From Clostridium sp. AF37-5 (GTDB lineage Bacteria; Bacillota; Clostridia; Lachnospirales; Lachnospiraceae): a stretch of DNA of 64,000 bases. The notes below the pieces were generated by a model. That model ran no database searches. It was not told where the DNA came from and saw only the letters and a program-made list of their open reading frames with translations. Below, piece by piece: positions 24,236-33,366 of this stretch; within the stretch, counting starts at the first letter, position 1, and each line of letters opens with the position of its first letter. The translations under genes and the position numbers were made by a program. The stretch spans positions 1 through 64,000 of the forward strand of contig NZ_QUDR01000016.1 of assembly GCF_003477605.1 (NCBI RefSeq), in the 5' to 3' direction.

Positions 24236-27200
24236 CTATGCCCGGAATTTTTTTTCAATACTCTTTTCCGTGACTTTCACATTATCCTCGCCAAATTTAG
24301 TATACAATTCCGACAGCAATTCTTTGCATACTTTCGTGCACCGGCTCTTTGGCAAAAGTTTTCTCGCACGGTCTTTCGACAAATAAATATAAACATTTTC
24401 CGTGCCATCGTAATTTCCAAGAATGGCAAATAAAGTCTGCTCTGCTTCTTCATAATCCGCACGTGTTGGAAATTGAATCCACAGTTCTTTTTCCACGGCA
24501 TCAAATGGCACAACACCGGAGCAAATAAGTTTCGCAGGCTTGTCCTCTTCAACAGTCACACGGCCTTGAATAAATACTTTTGCATCTTCCTCTAAAAGTG
24601 TGCGGTATTTTTCATAATCGCGTGGAAAGACAATGACTTCTACCGTTCCATACAAATCTTCTACCGTAAGAAATGCCATCATGTTATTCGTACGGGTTGC
24701 TTTTACCGTTCGTCCGGTAATCATACCGCCGATAACCGCTCTCTCCTGGTCTTTCACTTTCGGCTCCGTCTCGCCGTCAACCACTTCGAAGTCAGCCGTC
24801 GTACGTGTAATATTTTTCTCTAATGTTGCCACATATTCTTCCAGCGGATGGCCACTGATATACACACCCAGCACTTCTTTTTCAAAACCTAAAATTTCTT
24901 CTTTTTCGTATTCACCTACATCCGGCATTTTTACTTCTAACTCTTTTTGTTCCTCCGGACTGGCAAAATCAAACAAGGACATCTGACCGGAAAGCGTTCC
25001 TTTCTTCTCCTGATTTACACCATCCATAATGCTGATGTAAGAATACATTTTCTGCTTTCTGGTCCCCGGCAGGCTGTCAAGTGCGCCCGACTTAATAAAA
25101 CTTTCAACAGTTCGTTTATTCACCGATTTTCCAGATAAACGCATGCAGAAGTCTTTCAACGAGCGGTATCTGCCGCCAAGCTTGCGCTCTGCGACAATTT
25201 CATCAATAACCGGTCTGCCGACTCCCTTGATAGCAGCAAGTCCATAGCGGATATTTCCTTCATACGGCGTAAAACGATACTCTCCCTCGTTGATATCCGG
25301 TGGCAGAATTTCAATTCCCATTTTACGGCAGTTCATAATGTACTCCGTAATTTTCCCGGTATGCTCCATAAAAGAAGTCATCAACGCCGCCATAAAATCA
25401 ACCGGATAATGACATTTTAGATACGCTGTCTGATATGAAACGACAGCGTAAGCCGCCGCATGCGATTTGTTAAACGCATATTTCGCAAAATCGGTCATAT
25501 CATCAAATATTTTAATTGCCACTTCTTCCGGGATTCCTCGCTTAATGCAGCCTTCCACGCCAATTTCTTCATTGCCATAGATGAAATAATTCTTTTCTTT
25601 CTCCATGACATCTGCTTTTTTCTTAGACATGGCGCGGCGCACCTGGTCGCTTCGCCCATAACTGTACCCGGCCAGATCACGCACAATCTGCATAACCTGC
25701 TCCTGATAGACAATACAGCCATAGGTCGGTGCTAAAATCGGCTCTAGTTCCTTGCAGTCATACTGAATATTATCCTGATTATTTTTTCCCTCTATATATT
25801 TCGGAATAAAATCCATCGGTCCCGGACGATATAAAGAAATTCCGGCGATAATATCTTCCATGCTGTGCGGCTTTAACTCTTTCATGAAGTTTTTCATCCC
25901 CGCACTTTCTAACTGGAACACGCCTTCTGTGTGTCCGGAACTTATCATATCAAATACTTCTTTATCATTATAGTCAATGTCGTGTACATCAAACGCACCA
26001 TGAATCGCATTCTGGATTACCGTCAGCGTACGAAGTCCCAGAAAATCCATTTTCAAAAGACCTAATTCCTCTAACGTTACCATCGTGTACTGCGTCGTAA
26101 TGTTGCCATCCGAAGCCCTTGATAGCGGAACGAATTCATCGACCGGTTTTGGACTGATTACAACACCCGCCGCATGAACAGAAGTATGTCTGGGAAGTCC
26201 CTCTAAACGCATTGCCATATCAATCAGTTTCTTCGCTGAATCATCCGTTTCATACATCGTGCGCAGTTCCGGATTCATTTTCATCGCTTTTGCAATCGTA
26301 ATACCAAGCTCCATTGGAATCGCCTTTGCCACACTATCTACATATGCATACGGAAGGTCTAACACACGTCCGACATCGCGGATTACCATACGCGCTGACA
26401 TCGTACCAAATGTTACAATCTGCACCACGTGGTCGGCTCCGTATTTTCTCGTTACATAATCAATAACTTCCTGACGTCTTTCATAGCAGAAGTCAATATC
26501 AATATCCGGCATCGTCACACGTTCCGGATTTAGAAAACGCTCAAACAAAAGGTTATATTTAATCGGATCAATCAAATCCGTAATATTCAAAGAATATGCC
26601 ACCAAAGAGCCGGCTGCAGAACCACGTCCCGGACCTACCGGAATTCCATGGTCTTTCGCATATTTAATAAAATCCCAAACAATCAAAAAGTAATCAACAA
26701 ATCCCATCGTAGAAATGGTATCAAGCTCATAATTTAACCGCTCTTCCAACTGCTCTGCCTGCTCCTTTGGATAACGTTTATAAAGCCCCTCTTTGCAGAG
26801 TTTTCGCAGATAGCTTTCAGAAGTCTCTCCCTCCGGCACATCAAAGTGCGGCAGTTTATAATCACCAAACTCAATTTCAACATGACATCTCTCGGCGATT
26901 TTATGAGTGTTTTCAAGCGCCTCTTTGGCATACGGAAATAATGCCTCCATCTCCTCAGCAGATTTCAAATAATACTGTCCGCCCTCGTAGCGCATACGGT
27001 CGGTATCACTGACTTTCTTTCCGGTCTGAATGCATAAAAGAATGTCGTGTGCTTCTGCATCCGAATCGTAAATGTAGTGGACGTCGTTCGTCGCCACCAA
27101 ATCAATCCCTGTCTCCTGATGCAGACGAAGCAGTCCCTGATTGACCGTCTTCTGATCCGGAATACCATGATCCTGAAGTTCTAAAAAGAAATTATTTTCA

Positions 27201-27703
27201 CCAAAAATCCCCTGTAACCGGTACGCTTCCTGCTTTGCCTCTTCATACAGCCCACGGCGTAGAAAACTTGGAATTGAACCTGCGAGGCATGCACTCAGCG
27301 CAATAATTCCCTCATGATATTTTTCTAACACATCATAATCCACTCGTGGCTTATAATAAAATTCTTCTGTAAAACCACGGGAAACAATTTTAACAAGATT
27401 TGCATATCCTATATCATTCTCTGCTAAAAGCACCAGGTGATGATAACGGCTTTCTTTTGCATTTCCTGCTTCCCTGTCAAAGCGTGAACCGGGTGCCACA
27501 TAAATTTCACATCCCAAAACCGGATTAATTCCTGCTGCTTTTGCCGCACGGTAAAAATCAACCACGCCATACATCACGCCATGGTCGGTAATTGCCAGAC
27601 TGTCCATTCCCAATTCTTTGGCACGACTCACAAGCTCCTTGATTTTACTGGAGCCATCTAACAAACTATATTCCGTATGTACATGCAAATGCGTAAATTC
27701 CAT
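24236..27703 (-). CDS. dnaE: DNA polymerase III subunit alpha (DnaE)
   Basis: A 1155-residue replicative polymerase subunit. It has an N-terminal PHP domain (HLHVHTEYSLLDG, LAITDHG), the catalytic region with PDIDIDF (near residue 400) and SVHAAGVVIS, helix-hairpin-helix segments (YGLAAIKGVGRPVIDEIV), and a C-terminal OB-fold (AFLTVEDLYGTVEVIVFPRDY). There is no inserted exonuclease, so it is DnaE-type rather than PolC. The start at 27703 is preferred because GGGGG lies 5 nt upstream. Only a short intergenic gap separates it from pfkA. Confidence 0.97.
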   Translation of the reverse strand: MEFTHLHVHTEYSLLDGSSKIKELVSRAKELGMDSLAITDHGVMYGVVDFYRAAKAAGINPVLGCEIYVAPGSRFDREAGNAKESRYHHLVLLAENDIGYANLVKIVSRGFTEEFYYKPRVDYDVLEKYHEGIIALSACLAGSIPSFLRRGLYEEAKQEAYRLQGIFGENNFFLELQDHGIPDQKTVNQGLLRLHQETGIDLVATNDVHYIYDSDAEAHDILLCIQTGKKVSDTDRMRYEGGQYYLKSAEEMEALFPYAKEALENTHKIAERCHVEIEFGDYKLPHFDVPEGETSESYLRKLCKEGLYKRYPKEQAEQLEERLNYELDTISTMGFVDYFLIVWDFIKYAKDHGIPVGPGRGSAAGSLVAYSLNITDLIDPIKYNLLFERFLNPERVTMPDIDIDFCYERRQEVIDYVTRKYGADHVVQIVTFGTMSARMVIRDVGRVLDLPYAYVDSVAKAIPMELGITIAKAMKMNPELRTMYETDDSAKKLIDMAMRLEGLPRHTSVHAAGVVISPKPVDEFVPLSRASDGNITTQYTMVTLEELGLLKMDFLGLRTLTVIQNAIHGAFDVHDIDYNDKEVFDMISSGHTEGVFQLESAGMKNFMKELKPHSMEDIIAGISLYRPGPMDFIPKYIEGKNNQDNIQYDCKELEPILAPTYGCIVYQEQVMQIVRDLAGYSYGRSDQVRRAMSKKKADVMEKEKNYFIYGNEEIGVEGCIKRGIPEEVAIKIFDDMTDFAKYAFNKSHAAAYAVVSYQTAYLKCHYPVDFMAALMTSFMEHTGKITEYIMNCRKMGIEILPPDINEGEYRFTPYEGNIRYGLAAIKGVGRPVIDEIVAERKLGGRYRSLKDFCMRLSGKSVNKRTVESFIKSGALDSLPGTRKQKMYSYISIMDGVNQEKKGTLSGQMSLFDFASPEEQKELEVKMPDVGEYEKEEILGFEKEVLGVYISGHPLEEYVATLEKNITRTTADFEVVDGETEPKVKDQERAVIGGMITGRTVKATRTNNMMAFLTVEDLYGTVEVIVFPRDYEKYRTLLEEDAKVFIQGRVTVEEDKPAKLICSGVVPFDAVEKELWIQFPTRADYEEAEQTLFAILGNYDGTENVYIYLSKDRARKLLPKSRCTKVCKELLSELYTKFGEDNVKVTEKSIEKKFRA

Positions 27704-27725
27704 GGTATCCCCCATTCACTAAAAT

Positions 27726-27780
27726 AAAAAGGCCGCTATACAAACCGTAACATCCCGGTTCGGACAGTAGCCTGTAACCA
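27726..27780 (-). terminator. Possible terminator after crh
   Basis: An imperfect stem (AGGCTACTGTCCGAACC with GGTTTGTATAGCGGCCT) precedes TTTTTATTTT on the minus strand, between the crh stop and the dnaE start. Pairing has mismatches, so the call is moderate. Confidence 0.5.
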
Positions 27781-27797
27781 TTACTATTTCTTATCTG

Positions 27798-28049
27798 CTA
27801 ATTTCCGGTCAGGTAATTCTCCATCTCTTTCATAGCAGTCTCTTCGTCTTCCCCATCAATAAGAAGCTCCAGCTTTTGTCCCTTTGCGAGTCCCAGTGTC
27901 ATCATGCCCATAATACTTTTTGCATTTACTGTCATAGTATCACGATGGATTTCAATGTTACTCACATACTGGCTTGCTAATTGAACCAGCATAGCAATTG
28001 GTCTTGCTCCATCCTCGCCTAAACTGACGTCAATGTTCTTCCTTATCAT
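27798..28049 (-). CDS. crh: Crh-like HPr paralogue lacking the PTS histidine
   Basis: An 83-residue HPr-fold protein. The normal active-site sequence GLHARP is replaced by EDGARP, so the phospho-accepting His is Gly (residue 14). The regulatory serine is kept (NAKSIMGMM, Ser45). This combination matches Crh, which is phosphorylated by HPr kinase on Ser and works with CcpA in catabolite repression but cannot carry PTS phosphate. The Bacillus subtilis order rapZ-yvcK-whiA-crh is largely preserved here, without yvcK. It overlaps whiA by 20 bp. Its kinase gene hprK heads the same gene cluster. Confidence 0.85.
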   Translation of the reverse strand: MIRKNIDVSLGEDGARPIAMLVQLASQYVSNIEIHRDTMTVNAKSIMGMMTLGLAKGQKLELLIDGEDEETAMKEMENYLTGN

Positions 28050-28965
28050 GTTTTCCTCCTTGTAATCGCAGTCCTTGTGCTATCTCACTTAATTTGCGCA
28101 ATCGGTGGTTCACCCCGGATTTTCCAATTGGCGGTTCTAACATCTGTCCCAATTCTTTCAGCGAAACATCCGGATTCTCCAAACGTAATTTCGCAATCTG
28201 CGACAAATTCTCAGATAAATTACCAAAGCCTATCGTATCATGAATATAACGGATGTCTTCCGTCTGTCTTGCTGCTGCCGAAACCGTCTTCTTAATGTTT
28301 GCGGTCTCACAATTTACCTGACGGTTAATGGAATTTCGCATTTCTTTCAAAATGCGAACATTTTCAAATTCCATCAGTGCCTTGTGCGCACCGACAACAT
28401 TCAAAAAATCAACAATCGCCGCTCCTTCTTTCATGTATACGACAAAATTATGCTTTCTTTCTATCGTTTTTGCCTCAATTCCAAAAATACCCATAATCTC
28501 CAAAATCCGAGCAGCATGTTCTCTATCTCCAGCTGCGATTTCCAAATGATACCCACTGTTTGGGTCGGTAACGGAACCACTTGTCAAAAAGACTCCCCTT
28601 AAAAAAGCCCGGTTGCAACAGGCTTTTTGTCCAATACACTCCACCGAAAATGGCGAATATTCCTGCACTCGAATTGCTTTCATAAAGTCCCTTGCATCTT
28701 CATCTTCCAATAGAAAAAGTGAATATTGATGATGTCCGCTTACGGACACATCCGGCACAATATGAAAGACTCTCTTAACTAACATATAGCATTTCTTCGC
28801 AACTGTCAAGTTTTCTGTCACAAACTTAACCTGACATTCACCTTCTTCATTCATGTAAATCTGCCCACACACGGCAAAAAACGCCGCCAGTTCTGCTAAC
28901 TGGCAATGTCTGGCTTTTCCCATTTGCCCAAGCAGTTCTTCTTTTACTTTTCCTGCGAACGACAT
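28030..28965 (-). CDS. whiA: DNA-binding protein WhiA
   Basis: A 311-residue protein with two N-terminal LAGLIDADG-like domains (about residues 1-190) and a C-terminal helix-turn-helix (LSQIAKLRLENPDVSLKELGQML and GVNHRLRKLSEIA). WhiA is involved in division and chromosome segregation in Firmicutes. The start overlaps the end of rapZ by 22 bp and the stop overlaps crh, so the three genes are translationally coupled. Confidence 0.95.
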   Translation of the reverse strand: MSFAGKVKEELLGQMGKARHCQLAELAAFFAVCGQIYMNEEGECQVKFVTENLTVAKKCYMLVKRVFHIVPDVSVSGHHQYSLFLLEDEDARDFMKAIRVQEYSPFSVECIGQKACCNRAFLRGVFLTSGSVTDPNSGYHLEIAAGDREHAARILEIMGIFGIEAKTIERKHNFVVYMKEGAAIVDFLNVVGAHKALMEFENVRILKEMRNSINRQVNCETANIKKTVSAAARQTEDIRYIHDTIGFGNLSENLSQIAKLRLENPDVSLKELGQMLEPPIGKSGVNHRLRKLSEIAQGLRLQGGKHDKEEH

Positions 28966-29837
28966 ATATATCTTAACCGGTCCTTCTCTATATCTCTATG
29001 CTCTTTTTTGCAGCCATATTCCGTGTTTGCATACTCCTCATACATCGCATTGGTTAATGTCACGGAACGATGCTTGCCGCCCGTACAGCCAATTGCAATC
29101 ACCAACTGCGTTTTTCCCTCCGCAATGTAGTTTGGAATCAGAAAATCAAGCATATCTTTCATTTTGTTTCTAAACTCAACTGCCTTTGGTGAACTCATAA
29201 CATAATCGTATACCGGCTTGTCATCTCCGGTAAGTGGTTTTAATTCATCCACATAAAAAGGGTTCGGTAAAAATCTCACGTCAAAAACCAAATCGGCATC
29301 CGAAGGAATTCCATACTTAAATCCAAAAGAAACAAATGTGAGATAAAAGTTGCAAAAATCCTCATGCTCCACAAAAATGCGGTCAATCTCCTGTTTCAAT
29401 TCACGTATCAAAAGTGTCGTTGTATCAATGATGTAGTCCGCCCTTTTTTTCAGTTCGGAAAGAAGTGCTCTCTCATCTTCAATTGCTTTATCCATGCGGC
29501 CGCCCTGTGCCAGCGGATGCATTCTTCTTGTCTCTTTATAGCGCTTTACAAGAACTGACGTTGACGCTTCCAAAAATAAAATTTCCAGCGTATAACCTCT
29601 GCTTTTTAAATCATCCAGTACATGAGCGGCTTCTTTTAACGAACGATATCCGCCACGGATGTCAATGCCAAGTGCCACCCGCTCAATTTCCTCGCTGGAA
29701 TCCTCCGTCAATTGAATCAACGTAGGCAGTAAAGACAACGGCAGGTTATCCACACAGAAATATCCATCATCTTCTAATATTTTCATTACGGAACTCTTTC
29801 CGGAGCCACTCATCCCGGTTACTATGACAAATCTCAT
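28944..29837 (-). CDS. rapZ: RapZ-like nucleotide-binding protein (YvcJ)
   Basis: A 297-residue P-loop protein. Walker A is TGMSGSGKSS (residues 7-16); the conserved LPLSLLPTLIQL, TRRMHPLA and C-terminal CTGGKHRSVTL (near residue 250) motifs are present. RapZ controls small-RNA decay in Escherichia coli; in Firmicutes the YvcJ homologue is a nucleotidase linked to competence, and its precise role is less clear. It sits between murB and whiA in one operon. Confidence 0.94.
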   Translation of the reverse strand: MRFVIVTGMSGSGKSSVMKILEDDGYFCVDNLPLSLLPTLIQLTEDSSEEIERVALGIDIRGGYRSLKEAAHVLDDLKSRGYTLEILFLEASTSVLVKRYKETRRMHPLAQGGRMDKAIEDERALLSELKKRADYIIDTTTLLIRELKQEIDRIFVEHEDFCNFYLTFVSFGFKYGIPSDADLVFDVRFLPNPFYVDELKPLTGDDKPVYDYVMSSPKAVEFRNKMKDMLDFLIPNYIAEGKTQLVIAIGCTGGKHRSVTLTNAMYEEYANTEYGCKKEHRDIEKDRLRYICRSQEK

Positions 29838-29858
29838 GCAAAGTTCCCCCTTTTCTTA

Positions 29859-30728
29859 TTATTCAAAACCAATCATGCGGACTTCCGGCTCTAACTTAAC
29901 GCCAAATTCATCCATCACACGATTCTGCACATCACTTATTAACTGCGCCACATCTTTGGCAGTCGCCTCACCGCGGTTTACCACAAAGCCGCAATGCTTT
30001 TCGGAAACCTGCGCGTCACCCACACGGTATCCCCTAAGTCCTGCATCTTCAATCAGTTTTCCGGCAAAATATCCCTCCGGACGTTTAAATGTGCTGCCTG
30101 CACTCGGGTACTCTAACGGCTGTTTTTCGCGGCGTCTTTTATTTAACTCTTTGATTTCTTCCTGAATTTCTGCCGGATTTCCCTTTTCAAAAGAAAATGT
30201 TGCCTCTAAAACCAAATAGCCTTTTTGAAGAATCACACTGTTTCGATAGGAAAGCTGCAATGCCTCTTTATCTAAGACAATTCTTTCACCCTCTTTAGTC
30301 AATATTTTGGCACTTACAATACAATCTTTGATTTCTCCACCATAGGCACCGGCATTCATCGCAACACCTCCGCCTAATGTTCCCGGAATTCCTCCGGCAA
30401 AGGCAAACCCCTTTAACCCTTTTGAAGCCAATCGAGATGCCATATAAGCTAACGAAACACCAGCCTGTGCCGTCACAACACCATCATCTGAGATTTCTAT
30501 TTTTTCCAATCCCTTTCCAATTTCAATGATAACACCATCAAAACCGTCATCGGAAAAGAGCATATTACTTCCCTTTCCAATCACATAGTAAGAAAGTCCT
30601 TTTTCTTTTGCAAAATCCAGTGCCTCAATAATTTCTTCTTCTCGCTCCGGTATGAAATAGTACGCTGCCGGTCCGCCAATCCGAAATGTCGTATGAGTCC
30701 GCAGCGGTTCCTGTTCCAGTCGAATCAT
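29859..30728 (-). CDS. murB: UDP-N-acetylenolpyruvoylglucosamine reductase
   Basis: A 289-residue FAD enzyme that makes UDP-N-acetylmuramate for peptidoglycan. FAD-binding motifs are IGKGSNMLFSDDGFDG and GFAFAGGIPGTLGGGVAMNAGAYGGE. The type II MurB C-terminus has YPSAGSTFKRPEG and KHCGFVVNRGEATAKDV. AAGGAGAG precedes the ATG. It lies 13 bp after glcK in the hprK operon. Confidence 0.96.
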   Translation of the reverse strand: MIRLEQEPLRTHTTFRIGGPAAYYFIPEREEEIIEALDFAKEKGLSYYVIGKGSNMLFSDDGFDGVIIEIGKGLEKIEISDDGVVTAQAGVSLAYMASRLASKGLKGFAFAGGIPGTLGGGVAMNAGAYGGEIKDCIVSAKILTKEGERIVLDKEALQLSYRNSVILQKGYLVLEATFSFEKGNPAEIQEEIKELNKRRREKQPLEYPSAGSTFKRPEGYFAGKLIEDAGLRGYRVGDAQVSEKHCGFVVNRGEATAKDVAQLISDVQNRVMDEFGVKLEPEVRMIGFE

Positions 30729-30740
30729 TTTTCTCTCCTT

Positions 30741-31664
30741 CTATTTAAAAAGCACCATTCGCACAGCACCATAAATGCCGGCATCATTGCCAAGTTCTGC
30801 CAAGTGGAAACTCTTGTTTTTCAAGGCAAACATGGAATTTTCATTATAATATTTTTCTACTACATCTAAAAGAATCTGTCCTGCTGCTGATACCCCGCCG
30901 CCGATAACAAAGGCTTCCGGATCTACCACATGAGCAACATTACTTAATGCAACGCCTAAATATCTGCCAAATTTCTCAACCACTTCCATGCAGTAAGCAT
31001 CGCCCTCTTTGGCACCATCAAAAACAGCTTTTGCCGTAACTTTTTTATCTGCTAAGTAAGAACCTTCCGGTACATTTTCTTTTGCCATATTCACAATTCC
31101 GGTTGCCGAAGCATACTGTTCCAAACAGCCTTTGTTTCCGCATCCGCAGACACGAGTTTCATCCATATTAACTTTCATATGACCGATTTCTCCACCGGCA
31201 CCTTTACAGCCGGTCAAAATTTTTCCCTGTAAAATGACACCGCCGCCAACGCCGGTACCAAGTGTCACCATGACAATACTGTCATAGCCTCTGCCACCGC
31301 CTTTCCACATCTCGCCAAGCGCAGCTACATTCGCATCGTTTCCAACTTTTACATTGCCAACGCCGGTTAAACTTGCCAGTTTGTTAGAAACCGAGAATAC
31401 ATCCCATCCCAGATTGGCACATTTTAATACTGTTCCGTCAGCAGTAACCGGTCCCGGAATACCAACACCGATTCCTTTGATATTCCCCTCAAAGGTTTCT
31501 CTTTTTTCTTCGATACTATCTACAATATCTGACAGAATATACTTTCCATTATTTTTTCGTCTCGTCGGAATTTCCCATTTATCCAAAAGTTCTCCGGTAT
31601 CTGAGAACATTCCCATCTTTACGGTCGTTCCTCCCACATCAACCCCAACATAATACTGTGCCAT
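30741..31664 (-). CDS. glcK: ROK family glucokinase
   Basis: A 307-residue sugar kinase. It has the ATP-binding DVGGTTVKMGMF (residues 8-19), GIGVGIPGPV, the catalytic region GNDANVAALGE, and the ROK zinc motif with Cys and His (GHMKVNMDETRVCGCGNKGCLEQYAS, given in part here: CGCGNKGCLEQ). It probably phosphorylates glucose. It lies between hprK and murB, linking sugar entry to HPr-Ser control. Confidence 0.93.
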   Translation of the reverse strand: MAQYYVGVDVGGTTVKMGMFSDTGELLDKWEIPTRRKNNGKYILSDIVDSIEEKRETFEGNIKGIGVGIPGPVTADGTVLKCANLGWDVFSVSNKLASLTGVGNVKVGNDANVAALGEMWKGGGRGYDSIVMVTLGTGVGGGVILQGKILTGCKGAGGEIGHMKVNMDETRVCGCGNKGCLEQYASATGIVNMAKENVPEGSYLADKKVTAKAVFDGAKEGDAYCMEVVEKFGRYLGVALSNVAHVVDPEAFVIGGGVSAAGQILLDVVEKYYNENSMFALKNKSFHLAELGNDAGIYGAVRMVLFK

Positions 31665-31678
31665 ATCATCCGTCCTTT

Positions 31679-32605
31679 CTATGCCTTACCAAAGTTATTA
31701 CTCGTCACACGGTTGTACAATTCTCTCGCTGCATTATATCCCATCTTCTTCTGTCGGTAATTAACCGCCGCCGACTCGCAGATAATGGCTACATTTCGTC
31801 CCGGTCGAATCGGAATCGAATGACAGACTACTTTATTTCCAAGGTATTCAATGTACTGCTCTTCCAATCCCATGCGGTCATATTCCTGCTCCTTGTTCCA
31901 CTCTTCCAACTGAATGACAAGGTCAATCGACTGTGTGTTTTTTACACTTTCTACACCAAAGAGTGTCTTGGCATCAATAATTCCAATGCCTCGCAGTTCA
32001 ATGAAATGTCTTGTTATATCCGGAGCTGAACCAATCAGCGTCTCATCACTTACTTTTTTGATTTCTACCACATCATCTGAAACCAATCGGTGTCCTCTGT
32101 GAATCAATTCCAGCGCAACCTCACTTTTACCGATACCGCTCTCACCGGTAATCAGTACGCCCTCGCCGTAAATGTCAACAAGCACGCCATGAATACTGAT
32201 TCTAGGTGCCAGTTCTACTTTCAGCCATCTCGTAACCTCAGCGGAAAATGCAGAAGTGTCAGCGTGCGACTGTAAAATCGGAATCTCATATTCGTTCGCC
32301 AACTGCAAAAACTCTTCCGGCACCGGCAAATCACGGCAAAAAACAATGCCCGGAACTTTGTAAGAGAGAATTCGTTTCATCTGCTTAAGACTTTCCTCAA
32401 TTCCCTGCTTTTCCATATACGTATGTTCTACCTGACCGATAATCTGGATTCGGTGATGGTCAAAATAATCAAAAAAACCCGCAAGCTGTAACGCCGGACG
32501 GTTTACGTCTGACTGCGTAATTTCAATCGCCGAAATATCAACATCCGGTGTAAGATTTTTAACTTTCATTTTCTGGATAAATTTTTCTAAAGACACTGTA
32601 TACAT
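31679..32605 (-). CDS. hprK: HPr kinase/phosphorylase
   Basis: A 308-residue enzyme that phosphorylates and dephosphorylates Ser46 of HPr (and the equivalent Ser of Crh). The P-loop is GVLITGESGIGKSEVALEL (near residues 150-168). The HPrK signature includes RGIGIIDAKTLFGV, and the C-terminal RPGRNVAIICE is present. It is the first gene of the hprK-glcK-murB-rapZ-whiA-crh cluster, so its Crh substrate is encoded in the same transcription unit. An extended -10 (TGGTATCAT) lies about 40 bp upstream. Confidence 0.96.
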   Translation of the reverse strand: MYTVSLEKFIQKMKVKNLTPDVDISAIEITQSDVNRPALQLAGFFDYFDHHRIQIIGQVEHTYMEKQGIEESLKQMKRILSYKVPGIVFCRDLPVPEEFLQLANEYEIPILQSHADTSAFSAEVTRWLKVELAPRISIHGVLVDIYGEGVLITGESGIGKSEVALELIHRGHRLVSDDVVEIKKVSDETLIGSAPDITRHFIELRGIGIIDAKTLFGVESVKNTQSIDLVIQLEEWNKEQEYDRMGLEEQYIEYLGNKVVCHSIPIRPGRNVAIICESAAVNYRQKKMGYNAARELYNRVTSNNFGKA

Positions 32606-32636
32606 GGCAGTACTTCCTTCCCTGATATTCTATTGT

Positions 32637-32652
32637 GATGATACCATATTGG
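32637..32652 (-). promoter_or_regulatory. Probable promoter of the hprK operon
   Basis: On the minus strand the extended -10 TGGTATCAT lies about 30-40 bp before the hprK ATG. No clear -35 is seen, as is common for extended -10 promoters. Confidence 0.45.
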
Positions 32653-32679
32653 GGGGCGTTTTTCAACGGTAGTTTGTGG

Positions 32680-32880
32680 GAAGTGTTCGTTGCTAGTTTT
32701 TTAGGTTCCGTAATTTATCAAGAAAAGTTTGTGTTTCGTGGGTGCTCTCGCTAAACAAACGCGTAGGGGTATCGGCATGCCAACTACGCATGCCAGATAC
32801 CCACGTGTTTGTACCCACTCTCCACAAATCTTTTCTTGATAAATTACTGGAATACTAAAAAGACTAGTAACGAACACTTC
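32680..32880 (+). repeat. Long covarying hairpin element, copy 2
   Basis: A 201-nt imperfect palindrome. The outermost arms GAAGTGTTCGTT and AACGAACACTTC pair, then TTATCAAGAAAAG with CTTTTCTTGATAA, then an inner stem ACAAACGCGT...GGTATC...GGCATGC with its complement around a CAACTAC loop. The stem sequences differ from copy 1 but the structure and the AACTAC loop are kept. It lies in the 760-bp gene-free gap between hprK and the gene at 33367. Confidence 0.85.
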
Positions 32881-33142
32881 GCATATTTCTGCGGTGAGAT
32901 TTTTGTTTTTTGGGGAGGTGAAGAGGTACATACTTTCTAGACAACTCTTTTCACCTAATTTTACCTAAATGGTTGCATTTTCACCTGATTATCTGACTTT
33001 ATTCGGACAAATCACACGAAAAACACAACCCTTTCTTCTCATTTCCTGCTTTTAGGTTGCTTGCAGATGCATCTTTTCAAAATTCATGCAACTCTTTTAT
33101 CTTTTTATAAAGGTTAAGGTTGCATAAGGCTCTGCCCTCATC

Positions 33143-33197
33143 AAAAAAAGCCTTCAAATGGCCAATTTTTAACAATTAACAGCTTGGAAGGCTTTTG
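33143..33197 (-). terminator. Terminator of the 33367-33954 gene
   Basis: On the minus strand AAAAGCCTTCCAA pairs with TTTGAAGGCTTTTT around a long A/T-rich loop and runs into TTTT. It lies beyond hairpin copy 3, about 170 bp after the stop codon. The stretch 32881-33142 between this site and copy 2 is A/T-rich and shows no gene. Confidence 0.7.
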
Positions 33198-33200
33198 GAG

Positions 33201-33348
33201 TTTCAGTAAATCATCAAGAAAAGATTTGTGGAGAGTGGGTTTTGAGTACGTCGGTATGTGGCACTGGTAGTTTCAGTGCCCATACCGCTACGCACTCAAT
33301 GAGCGCAAGCGCCCACGAAACGCAAACTTTTCTTGATGACTTACAAAG
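33201..33348 (-). repeat. Long covarying hairpin element, copy 3
   Basis: Inverted relative to copies 1 and 2. On the minus strand its core GAGTGCGTAGCGGTATGGG and CACTGAAACTACCAGTGCC is nearly identical to copy 1. Its outer arms (ATCAAGAAAAG / CTTTTCTTGAT) match copy 2 instead. Copies 2 and 3 thus flank a 320-bp non-coding stretch as inverted repeats. Confidence 0.85.
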
Positions 33349-33366
33349 CCAAAATCCGCCCACTGC

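Noticed and set aside
32701..32931. 76-residue minus-strand reading frame in the hprK upstream gap
   Set aside because: It runs through hairpin copy 2, has no ribosome binding site, and its protein has no coding character; the hairpin explains the sequence.
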